From: Diogma glabrata
Lineage: Eukaryota; Arthropoda; Insecta; Diptera; Cylindrotomidae
NCBI GenBank assembly: GCA_963693315.1
Contig: OY856188.1
Coordinates: 216,140,495-216,204,494, forward strand
Length of the DNA: 64,000 bases
Reading direction: 5' to 3'
Positions within the stretch are counted from its first letter, which is position 1. Every line of letters starts with the position of its first letter. The position numbers and the translations under genes are program-made. Below, in pieces: positions 45,430 through 58,050 of the stretch. The notes beneath the pieces are model-generated. The model was not told the origin of the DNA. It searched no databases and saw only the letters and a program-made list of their open reading frames with translations.

Positions 45430-48400
45430 TCTGTTGTACGAGAAAAAGTAAAAAAAATTTTATCAGAAGTGACAAAGCGGAAGTTGGGATGCAGAACTGT
45501 TGTAAACCGTACTAAATGTGTATGTACCAAATTTCATCCAACTCGATTATCAGGTACAGAAGCTATTGAGCTTCCAAAATAACAGGTGCTTAGAGGACCC
45601 CCTACCACTTTGTTCACTATCACTAAAAAAACTAATCAGTTCCTTGCCATACATATTTGCATCTTTTTGCAAAGTGTAATCAAAATTACTTAACGAACGA
45701 ATGTTGTATGCTTCCAACAAACACTAATTGGAACCCTATTCCATAAGTTTCATCATAATCGCTTCGTTATTGTAGGCTGTAGTGTGCATAAAGACACTGA
45801 AAAAACTTTAAAAAAGTACAAAAAATTTTTTTTAACCGGAAGTAAAAAACCGGAAGTTGGGATGCAGAACTATTTTAAACCGTACTACATACTCATGTAC
45901 CAAGTTTCATCAAATTTGCTTATCAGGTACAGAAGTTATAGAGCTTTCAAAAAAACAGGTGCTCCAGGGACCCCCCACCACTTTGTTCACTATCGCTCGA
46001 AAACTAATCAGTTCTTTGCCATACATGTTTGCATCTTTTTCCAAAGTGTCATCAAAATTCGTTCACGAACGAATGCTGTGTGCTCCCAACAAACATTGAA
46101 AAAAGTGTGACACAATAAACAGGTGTTCGGGAGGACCCCCACCACTTATTCCAATATTATCCAAAAACTAATCAGTTCTTTGTTACTTAAGTCTCCATCA
46201 TTTTCCAAAGTGTCATTAAAATAAATTAATGAACGAAGTCTGTATGCTCCCAACAAACTTAAAAAACAAAGTGTGAAAAGTCAGCATTTGTATGGTAGAC
46301 CCCCCACCACTTTGATCAATGTGTCCCAAAACATGATAATTATCTTTTCACACTAATTGAAACCCTATTCCATAAGTTTCATCATAATCACTTCATTATT
46401 GTAGGCTGTAGTGTGCATAAAGACACTGAAAAAACTTCAAAAAAGTACAAAAAAAATTTTTTTTACCGGAAGTGAAAAACCGGAAGTTGGGATGCAGAAC
46501 TATTGTAAACCGTACTACATACTCATGTACCAAGTTTCATCCAATTCGCTTATCACGTACAGAAGTTATAGAGCTTTCAAAAAAACAGGTGCTCCAGGGA
46601 CCCCCACCACTTTGTTCACTATCGCTCAAAAACTAATCAGTTCTTTGCCATACATGTTTGCATCTTTTTCCAAAGTGTCATCAAAATTCGTTCACGGACG
46701 AATGCTGTGTGCTCCCAACAAACATTGAAAAAAGTGTGACACATTAAACAGGTGTTCGGGAGGACCCCCACCACTTATTCCAATATTATCCAAAAACTAA
46801 TCAGTTCTTTGTTACTTAAGTTTCCATCTTTTTCCAAAGTGTCATTAAAATTGAATAATGAATGAAGTCTGTATGCTCCCAACAAACTTAAAAAACAAAG
46901 TGTGAAAAGTCAGCATTTGTATGGTAGACCCCCCACCACTTTGATCAATGTGTCCCAAAACATGATAATTATCTTTTCACACTAATTGAAACCCTATTCC
47001 ATAAGTTTCATCATAATCACTTCATTATTGTAGGCTGTAGTGTGCATAAAGACACTGAAAAAACTTCAAAAAAGTACAAAAAAATTTTTTTTACCGGAAG
47101 TGAAAAACCGGAAGTTGGGATTCAGAACTATTTTAAACCGTACTACATACTCATGTACCAAGTTTCATCCAATTCGCTTATCACGTACAGAAGTTATAGA
47201 GCTTTCAAAAAAACAGGTACTCCAGGGACCCCCCACCACTTTGTTCACTATCGCTCAAAAACTAATCAGTTCTTTGCCATACATGTTTGCATCTTTTTCC
47301 AAAGTGTCATCAAAATTCGTTCACGGACGAATGCTGTGTGCTCCCAACAAACATTGAAAAAAGTGTGACACATTAAACAGGTGTTCGGGAGGACACCCAC
47401 CACTTATTCCAATATTATCCAAAAACTAATCAGTTCTTTGTTACTTAAGTTTCCATCTTTTTCCAAAGTGTCATTAAAATTGAATAATGAATGAAGTCTG
47501 TATGCTCCCAACAAACTTAAAAAACAAAGTGTGAAAAGTCAGCATTTGTATGGTAGACCCCCCACCACTTTGATCAATGTGCCCAAAACATGATAATTAT
47601 CTTTTCACACTAATTGAAACCCTATTCCATAAGTTTCATCATAATCACTTCATTATTGTAGGCTGTAGTGTGCATAAAGACACTGAAAAAACTTCAAAAA
47701 AGTACAAAAAAATTTTTTTTACCGGAAGTGAAAAACCGGAAGTTGGGATGCAGAACTATTGTAAACCGTACTACATACTCATGTACCAAGTTTCATCCAA
47801 TTCGCTTATCACGTACAGAAGTTATAGAGCTTTCAAAAAAACAGGTACTCCAGGGACCCCCCACCACTTTGTTCACTATCGCTCAAAAACTAAGCAGTTC
47901 TTTGCCATACATGTTTGCATCTTTTTCCAAAGTGTCATCAAAATTCGTTCACGGACGAATGCTGTGTGCTCCCAACAAACATTGAAAAAAGTGTGACACA
48001 TTAAACAGGTGTTCGGGAGGACCCCCACCACTTATTCCAATATTATCCAAAAACTAATCAGTTCTTTGTTACTTAAGTTTCCATCTTTTTCCAAAGTGTC
48101 ATTAAAATTGAATAATGAATGAAGTCTGTATGCTCCCAACAAACTTAAAAAACAAAGTGTGAAAAGTCAGCATTTGTATGGTAGACCCCCCACCACTTTG
48201 ATCAATGTGTCCCAAAACATGATAATTATCTTTTCACACTAATTGAAACCCTATTCCATAAGTTTCATTATAATCACTTCATTATTGTAGGCTGTAGTGT
48301 GCATAAAGACACTGAAAAAACTTCAAAAAAGTACAAAAAAATTTTTTTTACCGGAAGTGAAAAACCGGAAGTTGGGATGCAGAACTATTTTAAACCGTAC

Positions 48401-48612
48401 TACATACTCATGTACCAAGTTTCATCCAATTCGCTTATCGGGTACAGAAGTTATAGAGCTTTCAAAAAAACAGGTGCTCCAGGGACCCCCCACCACTTTG
48501 TTCACTATCGCTCAAAAACTAATCAGTTCTTTGTCATACATGTTTGGATCTTTTTCCAAAGTGTCATCAAAATTCATTCACGAATGAATGTTTTATGCTC
48601 CCAACAAACATA
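45430..48612 (+). repeat. 629-bp tandem array (about five units)
   Basis: GTGTGCATAAAGACACTGAA recurs near 45782, 46411, 47040, 47668 and 48297, a 628-629-base period. Each unit contains ACCGGAAGTTGGGATGCAGA, CCACCACTTTGTTCACTATC, GTTCGGGAGGA and three related sub-units of about 165-210 bases built on a CCCCCACCACTT..CCAAAGTGTCAT pattern. Units are nearly identical in the middle and more diverged at the first and last. Two overlapping frames of 105-108 codons stay open in each unit. Confidence 0.95.
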
Positions 48613-49015
48613 AAAACTTTGTGGAAAAAACCACCTGTTGTATGGTGGACCCCCCAACCCTTTATCCAATGTGCTCCAAAAGCTGATAAAATCTTTCTCA
48701 TGTTATTTAAAAGCTTTTCGCAACGTTTCATGAAAATCGATTGGTAATTGTAGGCTACAGTAGGGATAAACACCTGAAAAAAAAACTTTTTAACCGGAAG
48801 TGACAAACCGGAAGTTGCTATGCAGAAGTATTGGAAACAGTATTAAAACCTTATATACTAAGTTTCAATAAGATCATAGCTCGGGATCAGAAGTTATTCA
48901 AGATTTAAACTTAGAGGTGTTCGGGAGACCCCCCGCCATTTTGTCCAAATTTAAAATGAATCCAGATCTTCTATTTTCAAGTGAACCTGTATCATTTGCC
49001 AAAGTTTCATCAAGA
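48613..49015 (+). repeat. Diverged 629-type units grading into copy A4
   Basis: GGTGGACCCCCCAACC, AACCGGAAGTGACAAACCGG and GTTCGGGAGACCCCCCGCC show it is the same repeat, strongly diverged. It joins the 56-bp minisatellite of the Helentron-like family at about 49016 without an obvious boundary. Confidence 0.75.
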
Positions 49016-49490
49016 TCCTATGCAGAAAAAAGTTTTAATCTTTGATTTTGTAATAATATTTGAAATATTTTTAGAATTTTGTTTGAAAAAAGTTTAATAT
49101 TTTTTTTTTACAATATTTTTACAATATTTTTGGAATTTTGAAAGAAATATGAATTTGTGATTTTGAAATATTTTCTCGAAACGCTAAATGGAGAGGTTTC
49201 TAGCAGTTTGCTGATTGTATAATCTTTTCACTAAATTATGTTGATTTATGATCTGTTACAATTTTCCGACAACGTATTGATGTTTCGTGTTAGTTTTGTA
49301 ATACATATCTAAACAGAGATAAAAAAAAACATGTACTTTAACAACAAAATATGTTTTATAAACATCGCTGCCCAAAACTAAAAACCATGTCCTCATAAAA
49401 GTTTTTTGCCGAAAACTATATCAAAATCCTTAACCCAGACCGAAGTCGTGATATCTCAGAGCTTTGAGATTTCAACCCCTCTATATATTT
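49016..49490 (+). mobile_element. Helentron-like element, copy A4 (3' part)
   Basis: AT minisatellite remnants, AACGCTAAATGGAGAGG (49180), the 3' unique part, CAGACCGAAGT at 49436-49446, the hairpin ATCTCA-GAGCTT-TGAGAT and a CCCCTCTATATATTTTA-like end. The 5' subterminal repeat is not visible upstream. The 629-bp array may occupy the internal-repeat position. Confidence 0.75.
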
Positions 49491-49671
49491 TAATATAGAT
49501 CTCAGCAGGTTTTTCGTAAACAAAAATTATTAAAATTATCATTATTGGGCTATTATTTTGAAAACATGCATCGAAAAAAATCGACCATTTTTAAAACATC
49601 TAAAATTTTGATATATTGTTGGTATTGACGAAAGAAAAAATAAGACAAGTGCGAATAAAATTCGCTCGTCA

Positions 49672-51433
49672 AGGGTTCCGTGAATGTAAAGAAAACAATA
49701 TCAAAATAATTAACATAAAGTTGTGTTGTAAAGGGTTTATATTTCCAGACAATAGACACATAAAAAATAAATGGTTTATCGTAAATATCAATAGTATATG
49801 TCAATCTCATCTAAATTGATCGAAATGATATAAAAAATATTACTTTAGGTTAAATGATATCCATAGCTAGTTATGGTAGCTAAAAAACGACTCAATTCTG
49901 TTAATCAACGACGAAAGTTAGGGGTTGAGTGGTGTTAACACTAAAAATAGGACTTTTTTGAAAAAAATTCAAAAACTGTGAATCGCAAGATTCTAAAAAA
50001 GTTGTAATGTTTCTTAATTTTGGTGTTCTTTCACATGACATCCCAGTAATGCGAGCCAAAAAAACTTTTTTCACCCTTCCCCACTCCCACCCCCTAAACA
50101 CATAGAAATAAAATCACTTGAAGCTTCGCTATATTTTTCGTTAAGGGTTTATCAAATTTCCTATCTCTATGAATTTTTTCAAATTTTTCTGTCAATCAAC
50201 GAAGAAACGTATAGGGGGGGGGGAACCAACTTTTTTTGCACTTTTTTGAGAATAATTCAAAAACGGTGCATCGCGAAATTCTAAAAAAAATTGTAATATT
50301 TCTTAATTTTAGTGCTCATTCAAATGACATCCCAGTCATGCGAGCCAAAAAAACTTTTTTTCACCCTTCCCCACTCCCACCCCCTAAATACATAGAAATA
50401 AAATCACTTGAAGCTTAACTATATTTTTCGTTAAAGGTTTATCAAATTTCCTATCTCTATGAATTTTTTCAAATTTTTCTGCCAATCAACGAAGAAACGT
50501 ATAGGGGGGACCAACTTTTTGTTGCACTTTTTTGAGAATAATTCAAAAACGGTGCATTGCAAAATTCTAAAAAAAATTGTAATGTTTCTTAATTTTGGTG
50601 CTCTATCAAATGACATCCCAGTCATGCGAGCCAAAAAACCTTTTTTTTTCACCCTTCCCCACTCCCACCCCCTAAACACATAGAAATAAAATCACTTGAA
50701 GCTTCGCTATATTTTTCGTTAGGGGTTTATCAAATTTCCTATCTCTATGAATTTTTTCAAATTTTTCTGTCAATCAACGAAGAAACGTATAGGGGGGGGG
50801 GACCAACTTTTTGTTGCACTTTTTTGAGAATAATTCAAAAACGGTGAATCGCAAAATTTTAAAAAAATTGTAATGTTTCTTAATTTTGGTGCTCTATCCA
50901 ATGACACCCCACTTGACCGGGTTTTAAATGGTGTATTTACCCCTTCTCTTATCCTCCCCCTTAATAAATATAATTATTAGTATTTGGTACTTTACTATAT
51001 TTTTCTTTAAAAACCTACTAATTTTTCTATCATTCAAAATACTTTTTAAGATTTTCGATTACCTAGGCTCGGAGCTAATCGAGGAAAGAAAACATACAGA
51101 AAACGCCATTATTTAGAATTACACAAAAAATGGTGGGGTGTAAAATTCCAAAATACATTTTTTAGAAATACTGAAGTAAAGCCCTTTCATATGATACCCT
51201 ATTTGACTCGATATAAAAATGTATTTTTTCAAAAAACCTGACATCGTAACCCTGTTAACCAAACGAAAACCATTTTATTTGTTTAACAACTCCTCATTTT
51301 GTGTGGACAGATTAGTTTTATACGCATGCCAAGTTTCGGGTTCATTGGATTTATAGTAATCGAGATAATCGAAATAATGTGAAAAACACGTTTTACTCTC
51401 ACCAATAGTGTTCCGTATAAAAAACGGAACCCT
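49672..51433. mobile_element. Second Helentron-like candidate built around a 289-bp array
   Basis: AGGGTTCCGT at 49672-49681 is exactly inverted as ACGGAACCCT at 51424-51433. Just before the right copy a hairpin GTTCCGT-ATAAAAA-ACGGAAC (51410-51430) forms a 7-base stem, and CCTAA follows. This short subterminal inverted repeat plus 3' hairpin around internal tandem repeats is the same architecture as copies A1-A5 but with unrelated sequence. No coding seen. True ends are uncertain by a few tens of bases. Confidence 0.5.
49890..50930. repeat. 289-bp tandem array (about 3.6 units)
   Basis: CACCCTTCCCCACTCCCACC recurs at 50072, 50362 and 50650. Units also share AATCAACGAAGAAACGTATA with a variable G run (6 to 9 or more), AATTCAAAAACGGTG and GACATCCCAGT. 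The open frames on both strands here repeat with the array and are not taken as genes. Confidence 0.92.
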
Positions 51434-51439
51434 AAAAAG

Positions 51440-54400
51440 TGAGAGATTCCATATAGATTTTTTAATGTTTATATATGAAAAATTCGCATATGTTTTTTTA
51501 TGAAGTTAATTAATTACTAAATGTGAATCAATTATGTACTTTCAACATCTTAACAGTAACATAAGAATACGACTATTATCAATAAATATTTTTTTCTATA
51601 AAAATCATAATTTAATGAATTAGTATCAATATTAACAAACAAATATATAAAAATTTAATTTATTTATTTTTATTTGCCTTTAAATTGTAATATTTCTGAT
51701 TATCGGAAAAGGAAAAGGAAAAGGAAAACATTTTGGCAATTATTTTATCGGGTGTAGTGTTCTACGGTGAAAACCCAAGCAGGGTTTGCTGATCTTTAAA
51801 ATATGACCAAACACTGGGCCATTAATGGTTAACAGTACTTGCCTTTTGTTATTTGGTCAGTACTAGAACCATTCATCGGCCTATCAATGATTTACAGAAA
51901 AGAGCCAGTATATAGTTACCCTTGAATTATCAAGCATTAGTTCATGAATGGCTAACAGGATCTGGCTATTTTTATTGGGCCATTGCCAGAACAAGCAATT
52001 AGAATTAGTAGAACAATACCTGGCCTTAAATATGATGTTACAAGAATCATGAAATCAAAGCGGTTGGTGTTATGGACTTTCACCGACTTCTAAGGAATGT
52101 GCTTGGAAGAAAACCCTGATGTCCAAATCAGCTTCTAAAAGTTCACCACGTTGCAACCGAGGGAATATATTTTAACCGGACATACTGAAACACACAATGT
52201 GTGTTTATGCATGATGCATAAAAATGTAGGTTGGATGTGTAAACCACTCTTAAATTTAAATAAAAATGAAAAAGACCTGCTTAAGAGACTAAGTTGTTCT
52301 AAAAATACGGTGGATTGAGCAACAAATATTTGAAATGATTGTAAAAATATCATGAAGCTTACATAAAAAACATTTTGGAATCTCTTGAATGTTACGAAAA
52401 AATACATTATGAGCAATGGTTAATGCAAGATAGATATTCGTTAGACCCCATGGGAAAAAGGATGAATTTGTAGAAGATTTAATACACAAATCGGTCCATA
52501 TATTAAAAACTCATAATTTCATAGCTGCGTTCACTTTAAAATTTGTTAAAAACAAAAAAAAAGAAGATTTTCGAGATATGAGCTTTGAAGTAAACCAAAG
52601 TTTAACGCACCTAGGGGGCGATAAAGAGAAAACTAATTAATTTCTTACTTACACATTTCGAATATTCAACTATTTTCTCTTTACTTGCAAAAATTTACGT
52701 ACTTCGCATGATATTGTAGGATCTATAAGCAAAACATTGAACATCATAACGAAACATCGTGAAAAAGCCTCAGAAATTCACATGCGCATAACAAACGCGC
52801 TAAATTCACACGCGCATTCAGAGTACCCAAAAAAATGTGGAAGAAATGTCGTTAATACCAACAATATATCAAAATTTTTTAAAAACCAACAATTTAAAAA
52901 TCGACAAAAAATGTACGTTTTCAAAGTAATAACCATATGATATTATGATATACAATACCGCTAAGTACAATATATTTCATATTTATTCTAAGGAAAAACT
53001 GTCAACTCCCTACTGATTGAGTTGTAGATTATCTTAAATTTTAATAGCAATATTTTACTTATTTGTCGACACAAAAAAATAATAAGATAATACAAACACA
53101 TACCTTTGTAGTTTTTTAAGTCTTAACCTTTATTTACACTATTATCATAGAAATAAGTAATTATTTGCAGAAGAACACGTTCTGGTACTAAAAGCTCGGT
53201 GCAAAATGACGGGTAACATGGAGTTAGCAGCCAACGTTTTGAAGTCATGGATTTGAAAGTTTTACTCATCACGCGTTTTTGACGAATTAAAAATAAAACT
53301 GACAGTGAAGTTTCTTCTCGATTGTGTATCTTTTTTTACACTTTTTGAATAGTACAAAAAACGTTATAACGATAAAAATGGATTTAGTAGGTGTACACTC
53401 TAAGCCGAAGATATGTGGATTGGAGCAGTTAAACAGTGTGTCGCAAAATGTGCGTCTGACAACAATTCATTTAACTCTGTTGATTCTAAAGCTATGAGCT
53501 TCGCTTATGAAGTTATGCTTTTGAATAGAAAATTTTAACTCAAACAATTAGACTAGGAATGCATAGGTATGACACTAGTTGAATTCGAAAAAAAAAATTA
53601 AATTTTACATTTGTTTTATAAATATATACAACATAATTTTTAAAGTGAAAACTTCTTTAGGCGCGTTGTGCAATTTTGTATGTGGAAAAATTTATATATT
53701 CGAGTTATCATTTTTACAAATCACTAAAATATTTTTAAATATAAAATACCTCTATCCGTTCTCGAATAACGTTCAATGTTAAAATTATTTTTTTTTATTC
53801 ATGAATTCATAAAAATCATAAAAATTTCTTTTTATGAATTTAAAAAAAATTGATCTATAATACAGTTTTTAAAGTTATATTGCTACTGTTTTTGCATTCG
53901 AGTCATCATGCTAAATAAATATTGAATATATATAAAATTGAAAGTATGTCTGTTTGTCCTTTATGCATTAATACACCATTCATCCGATCATCATGAAAAC
54001 TTGGGAAGTTGTTGTGTACACTAGCCCAAAGGTAACTGATTCAAAAAAAATTTTATATTTTCAAAAACTGCAGCTTAGCGCCCTTATAATTATCTTGAGG
54101 GATTTTGCCTAAATGTTGATAATTATTTAATTTGGTTTTTATTTAAATATCGTTTTAAACGGTAGTTTGCTTTGATCAATGTTATTTTTGTTGAACAAAA
54201 TTTTTATGAAATTAAAAATGAAAGTATAACCTGAACCAATTACATTTGTATATCAAAATTATATGTATTGGAATTTAACACATCATGACATTACAAATTT
54301 TATCATCTGCACCAAATATGTTGTTGGTTTGCACTGGTATGTAATACATGCATGTTTTTAAAACTAAATGAAAACTAGTAACTAGTAAATGAAGACTTGT

Positions 54401-54678
54401 AACTTCATACTTGATAAAATCGATTATATCGATTTAAAGCTCAAAATTACGAGACAGAAATCGCACAAATTCTATACAAAGAAGCATAGCTTGTGTATGA
54501 TTAAACATGGATGGCAATCATGATGAATAAACTAGTTAAAAATTGTGGCACTTAGCCGATAGTGATTTGCAAATGACAACAATGCCCATTAATACCAATG
54601 AATTTACTTAGCTTTACGCAGGAAGATTTGTAAAATTTAAAATTGTTGATCTATGGGTGTGACAACCCCGCGTACTTA
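51440..54678. other. 3.2 kb without recognisable genes
   Basis: Contains a short (AAAAGG)n run near 51708-51728 and, near 53930-54060, the GTATGTCTGTTTGTCC / CATGAAAACTTGG type sequence that is common in dispersed arthropod repeats. A 40-codon frame from 53379 (MDLVGVHSKPKICGLEQ) has no motif I recognise. No splice-linked exons were found. Confidence 0.45.
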
Positions 54679-54878
54679 NNNNNNNNNNNNNNNNNNNNNN
54701 NNNNNNNNNNNNNNNNNNNNNNNNNNNNNNNNNNNNNNNNNNNNNNNNNNNNNNNNNNNNNNNNNNNNNNNNNNNNNNNNNNNNNNNNNNNNNNNNNNNN
54801 NNNNNNNNNNNNNNNNNNNNNNNNNNNNNNNNNNNNNNNNNNNNNNNNNNNNNNNNNNNNNNNNNNNNNNNNNNNNNN
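54679..54878. other. Assembly gap of 200 N
   Basis: Exactly 200 unknown bases, probably a scaffold gap placeholder. Reading frames crossing it are meaningless. Confidence 0.99.
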
Positions 54879-54879
54879 G

Positions 54880-55035
54880 TTCACCTTGTTTTTGGGTTAT
54901 ATTTTGTAATTGTAAACCAATTGCTTTAATTTGTTCTACAACTTGTTGATCCATTTCTAAGTTTGAGTTGGTTTCTCTTGAATCTTCGTCAATATTTCTA
55001 TTTTGATCAAAGATTTTTGCCAATTTTTTTCTCAT
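54880..55035 (-). pseudogene. Start of a gag-like ORF, cut by the gap
   Basis: On minus, an ATG at 55035 opens a 52-codon hydrophilic segment (MRKKLAKIFDQNRNIDED.., ending ..LQNITQKQGE) that runs into the gap. I do not recognise its sequence. Position about 490 bases downstream of a primer-binding-site-like sequence, with a splice-donor-like CCAG|GTAAGC between them (on plus at 55322-55330), is what one expects of gag in a Gypsy/errantivirus-type retroelement. Context, not homology, supports the call. Confidence 0.35.
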
Positions 55036-55536
55036 ATACTATAAATTTGGATCTAATATTTCTATCTCTATCTAGTAGTGGATAGTAGACAGGTCGGCGT
55101 CTATCTTGTAGTGCGCTCGTTTGTCTAAATTGGTAACACAATTCTAATTCAATTTATTTACGTGTATTTATAAAAATATGCCTATCTTGTAGTACACTTT
55201 TTCCCGGAAATTTGAAATTTAATTAACCGTTAACACACGTATTATCATTTAAAAAAAATCTCACTTTTTGTTAAAAAAATTTGTTTAAAGATTTCACTAA
55301 ATAAAAATTAAATTTAAAATTGCTTACCTGGTCGTGTTGAGCTGGTCCTAAATGAAGTTTATGATGCAATGTGGTGGAACCTCAAATCCTCTCAGCGCTT
55401 TCCTCTTGGGTAAACTTCAGCCAGAGATGTCAAAAAAATTCAATTTTCTTGACGGGTTCACTTCGGAGTTGGTTTTTATTCGCCAATCACTACACTACAC
55501 TACACTATATTATTCACTTAACCGCACGGCTGCGCC

Positions 55537-55824
55537 AGTTATGAGTCTTGGATCATAATAAAAATAAAAAAAATCAATTTTAATTTTTTTTATTAATTAT
55601 TCCTTTATTTTATTTAGTTGTTTACAACTTTAAAGTTCACCTAAGACTAACTTAAACATTATTTCTAATAATTTCATTTCAATTTATAAAATGCTTAATT
55701 GCTAAAGTTAGTAATATAATATTTAATATAATGGTTATGGTCTTTACAACATTCTTTGAGGTTCATGTTCTCAACATGTTTTGTCTTGTTAAAATGCTGA
55801 CGTTAATATTTATGTGTGAGAACT
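55537..55824 (-). mobile_element. Possible LTR of a Gypsy-type retrotransposon with primer-binding site
   Basis: On minus, a 288-base segment begins AGTTCTCACAC and ends CTCATAACT. It contains AATAAA and is followed at once by GGCGCAGCCG (55527-55537 with the preceding T). TGGCGCAG-type sequence just after an AGTT..AACT LTR is typical of insect Gypsy/errantivirus elements primed by tRNA-Ser. The second LTR is not in view; the body would extend left into the 200-N gap. An old genomic copy or fragment, no intact gene. Confidence 0.4.
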
Positions 55825-55861
55825 GAATGTTTGTAATGATTTGTAATGAAATGCTATAATA

Positions 55862-56167
<306 letters not shown>

Positions 56168-56655
56168 TTTTTTTTTTTGTTTTTTCGTCTCCGCTTATCA
56201 TATATAGTCGTTTGGCACAAAAATTTTTCTAAAATTCCGAGATGAAGCCCATTGCAATAGGTAGATTTTTATATGAAATCTACCTAAAAATATCACCATT
56301 TATTTATTCGGCATACATTTCTTTTAGTTTTGATCCTACAAATTGGTTTTTGAATTCAGTAAATTGATGACAGGCTAATTTATTTTAACAACAATTTTCA
56401 ACGAGCAGTTTGTAAATTTGACAGACATGTCTGTTGATACTTACGAAAAAACAACAACCAACCAAACTGTTAAAATAATGAACAAGTTTGTTAATTTTTG
56501 ACGTTTTATTTAATCTATTTGTTAATTTTAACAAAACAAATTTATAAAATGTATGGCAATTTCTTTGTTACAATGACAAACAAATAGAATATTCTCTTCT
56601 ACTTCAAACAAATACAATTAGATTAGTTTCTTATAAACAATAAAGTTAAACATAT

Positions 56656-57250
56656 GGGGCATTCCACGTCAACGGCAACAACCAAAAAATTGTTTTCTCC
56701 AAATTTTTTGGGATTGAAAGTACTCCATCAGAAAACAATTTTGGAACTTGTTTAGATTTTTTGGCCAACCCCTTGCAGTCAAATTTCAAATGAAATGTAT
56801 GACATGCTTTTTTTTAATTTTTTTTAAATTAGTTTAAAATTGGTACTTTCAAATAATTCGTATCGCGTGATGGAAGTAGAATCGATGTAAGCGCTAGAGG
56901 GCACTGAAGGTTTAAAACCACCTCCGAATCTAGTTTTCACATGGTATCTTGTTATGTAAAACGGAAATTTAAGTTCATATAATGTATTATAAGATAACCA
57001 TGGTCACTGAATTCAAATCCGATGTCAAATTATTAAAATTCCAAATGGCGGCTAATATTTTTTAAATCAAAAAGTCAAAATTGTTATACGCAAAATTTTT
57101 CAACATGGTATTTCCGAGAAAAAAATCATAAATTTTTAGAACAACGTGAAAACGGTGTTTTTTTACCTTCAGCTCCCTGTAGCGCTCACATCGATACAAC
57201 TTCCATCCGGAGATAAAAACTATTTGAAAGTGCATATTTCAAACTAAATT
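56656..57250. repeat. Inverted-repeat structure, probably part of a MITE
   Basis: The left arm about 56826-56925 (TAGTTTAAAATTGGTACTTT, TGGAAGTAGAATCGATGTAA, GCGCTAGAGGG) is imperfectly inverted at about 57155-57250 (CCCTGTAGCGCTCACATCGA, ACTTCCATC, TTTGAAAGTGC). A TGGGGCATTCCACGTCAAC sequence at 56655 resembles common MITE ends, but no inverted partner was found downstream, so the outer limits are open. Confidence 0.5.
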
Positions 57251-57817
57251 AAAAGAAAAATTAAAACAACGTGTTAGAGATTACGAAAAATTGATTTTAA
57301 ACTTTAAAACCCGTAAATAAGCGAGAAAACTACCCTCCAAATTTTTTTAAATATTTTTTTAGTATTAGCTCCGAAAAACGATCACTTTTAGAACTGTTTA
57401 GAGTCCGTAAAATTGTATTTTAGCGGCCTAGTACTTAAAGTCGTTATGACAACATTTTAGCGGATTCAAAATTTGTTTTCATTTAATATTATAATTATTT
57501 TCAAATTATAATCACAATTGCTTTGATAAGTTTTGTTCAAAAATCAAATTTTTAGGTACGCAAGAATACAAATTAAGCATAAATTAGAAAAAAAATCCTA
57601 AGAGCTAATACAAAAAAACGTTGTATGCAACACGTACGCAAATGGCTTTAGCAGACTCATCTTCATATTACAGACTCGGCTAGCGCCTCGTTCGGAAACA
57701 TTACGATGCGTTCGCTAAAACCATATTTTGCGTACTTGTTACATAAACTACTATTATCGTATTCTACGGGAAAAACGCTAACAAACTAATAGTTTTGTAA
57801 AAAAGTTTTATACGTAT
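57251..57817. other. No gene recognised
   Basis: AT-rich, no motif. Contains a moderately GC-richer patch near 57640-57720 without open reading frame. Confidence 0.4.
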
Positions 57818-57820
57818 TAA

Positions 57821-58050
57821 GACTGGGTTCCAATTAGCTGCTAAATTGTACTAAACTGCTAAATCTAAATTTAGTTTTACAAAATTACCGAATTTTAATT
57901 CAAATTGATATAATCAAGTTGTCAAATATTGTTAACGTATAAATTTCTTCCAAATTATTTAGAAACAAAATGTTGATTGAGTCAAATAAAATAGTTGACT
58001 AAATGGATTTAGCACGTTTAGTACAATTTAGCATCAATTGGAACGCAGTC
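57821..58050. mobile_element. 230-bp MITE with TAA target duplication (PIF/Harbinger type)
   Basis: GACTGGGTTCCAATTAGCTG at 57821 pairs with CAATTGGAACGCAGTC ending at 58050; the pairing continues through CTAAATTGTACTAAAC for about 45 bases. TAA flanks it at 57818-57820 and 58051-58053. Three-base TAA/TTA duplications are the signature of PIF/Harbinger (Tourist-like) elements. No coding. Confidence 0.85.

Noticed and set aside
45784..48613. Set of 96-139-codon ORFs in two frames treated as a gene family
   Set aside because: They recur exactly with the 629-bp tandem unit, overlap each other and show no protein motif; homogenisation of the array is the simpler explanation.
54643..55035. ORFs of 77-119 codons spanning the N run
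   Set aside because: Mostly unknown bases translated as X; only the 52-codon part right of the gap is real sequence.
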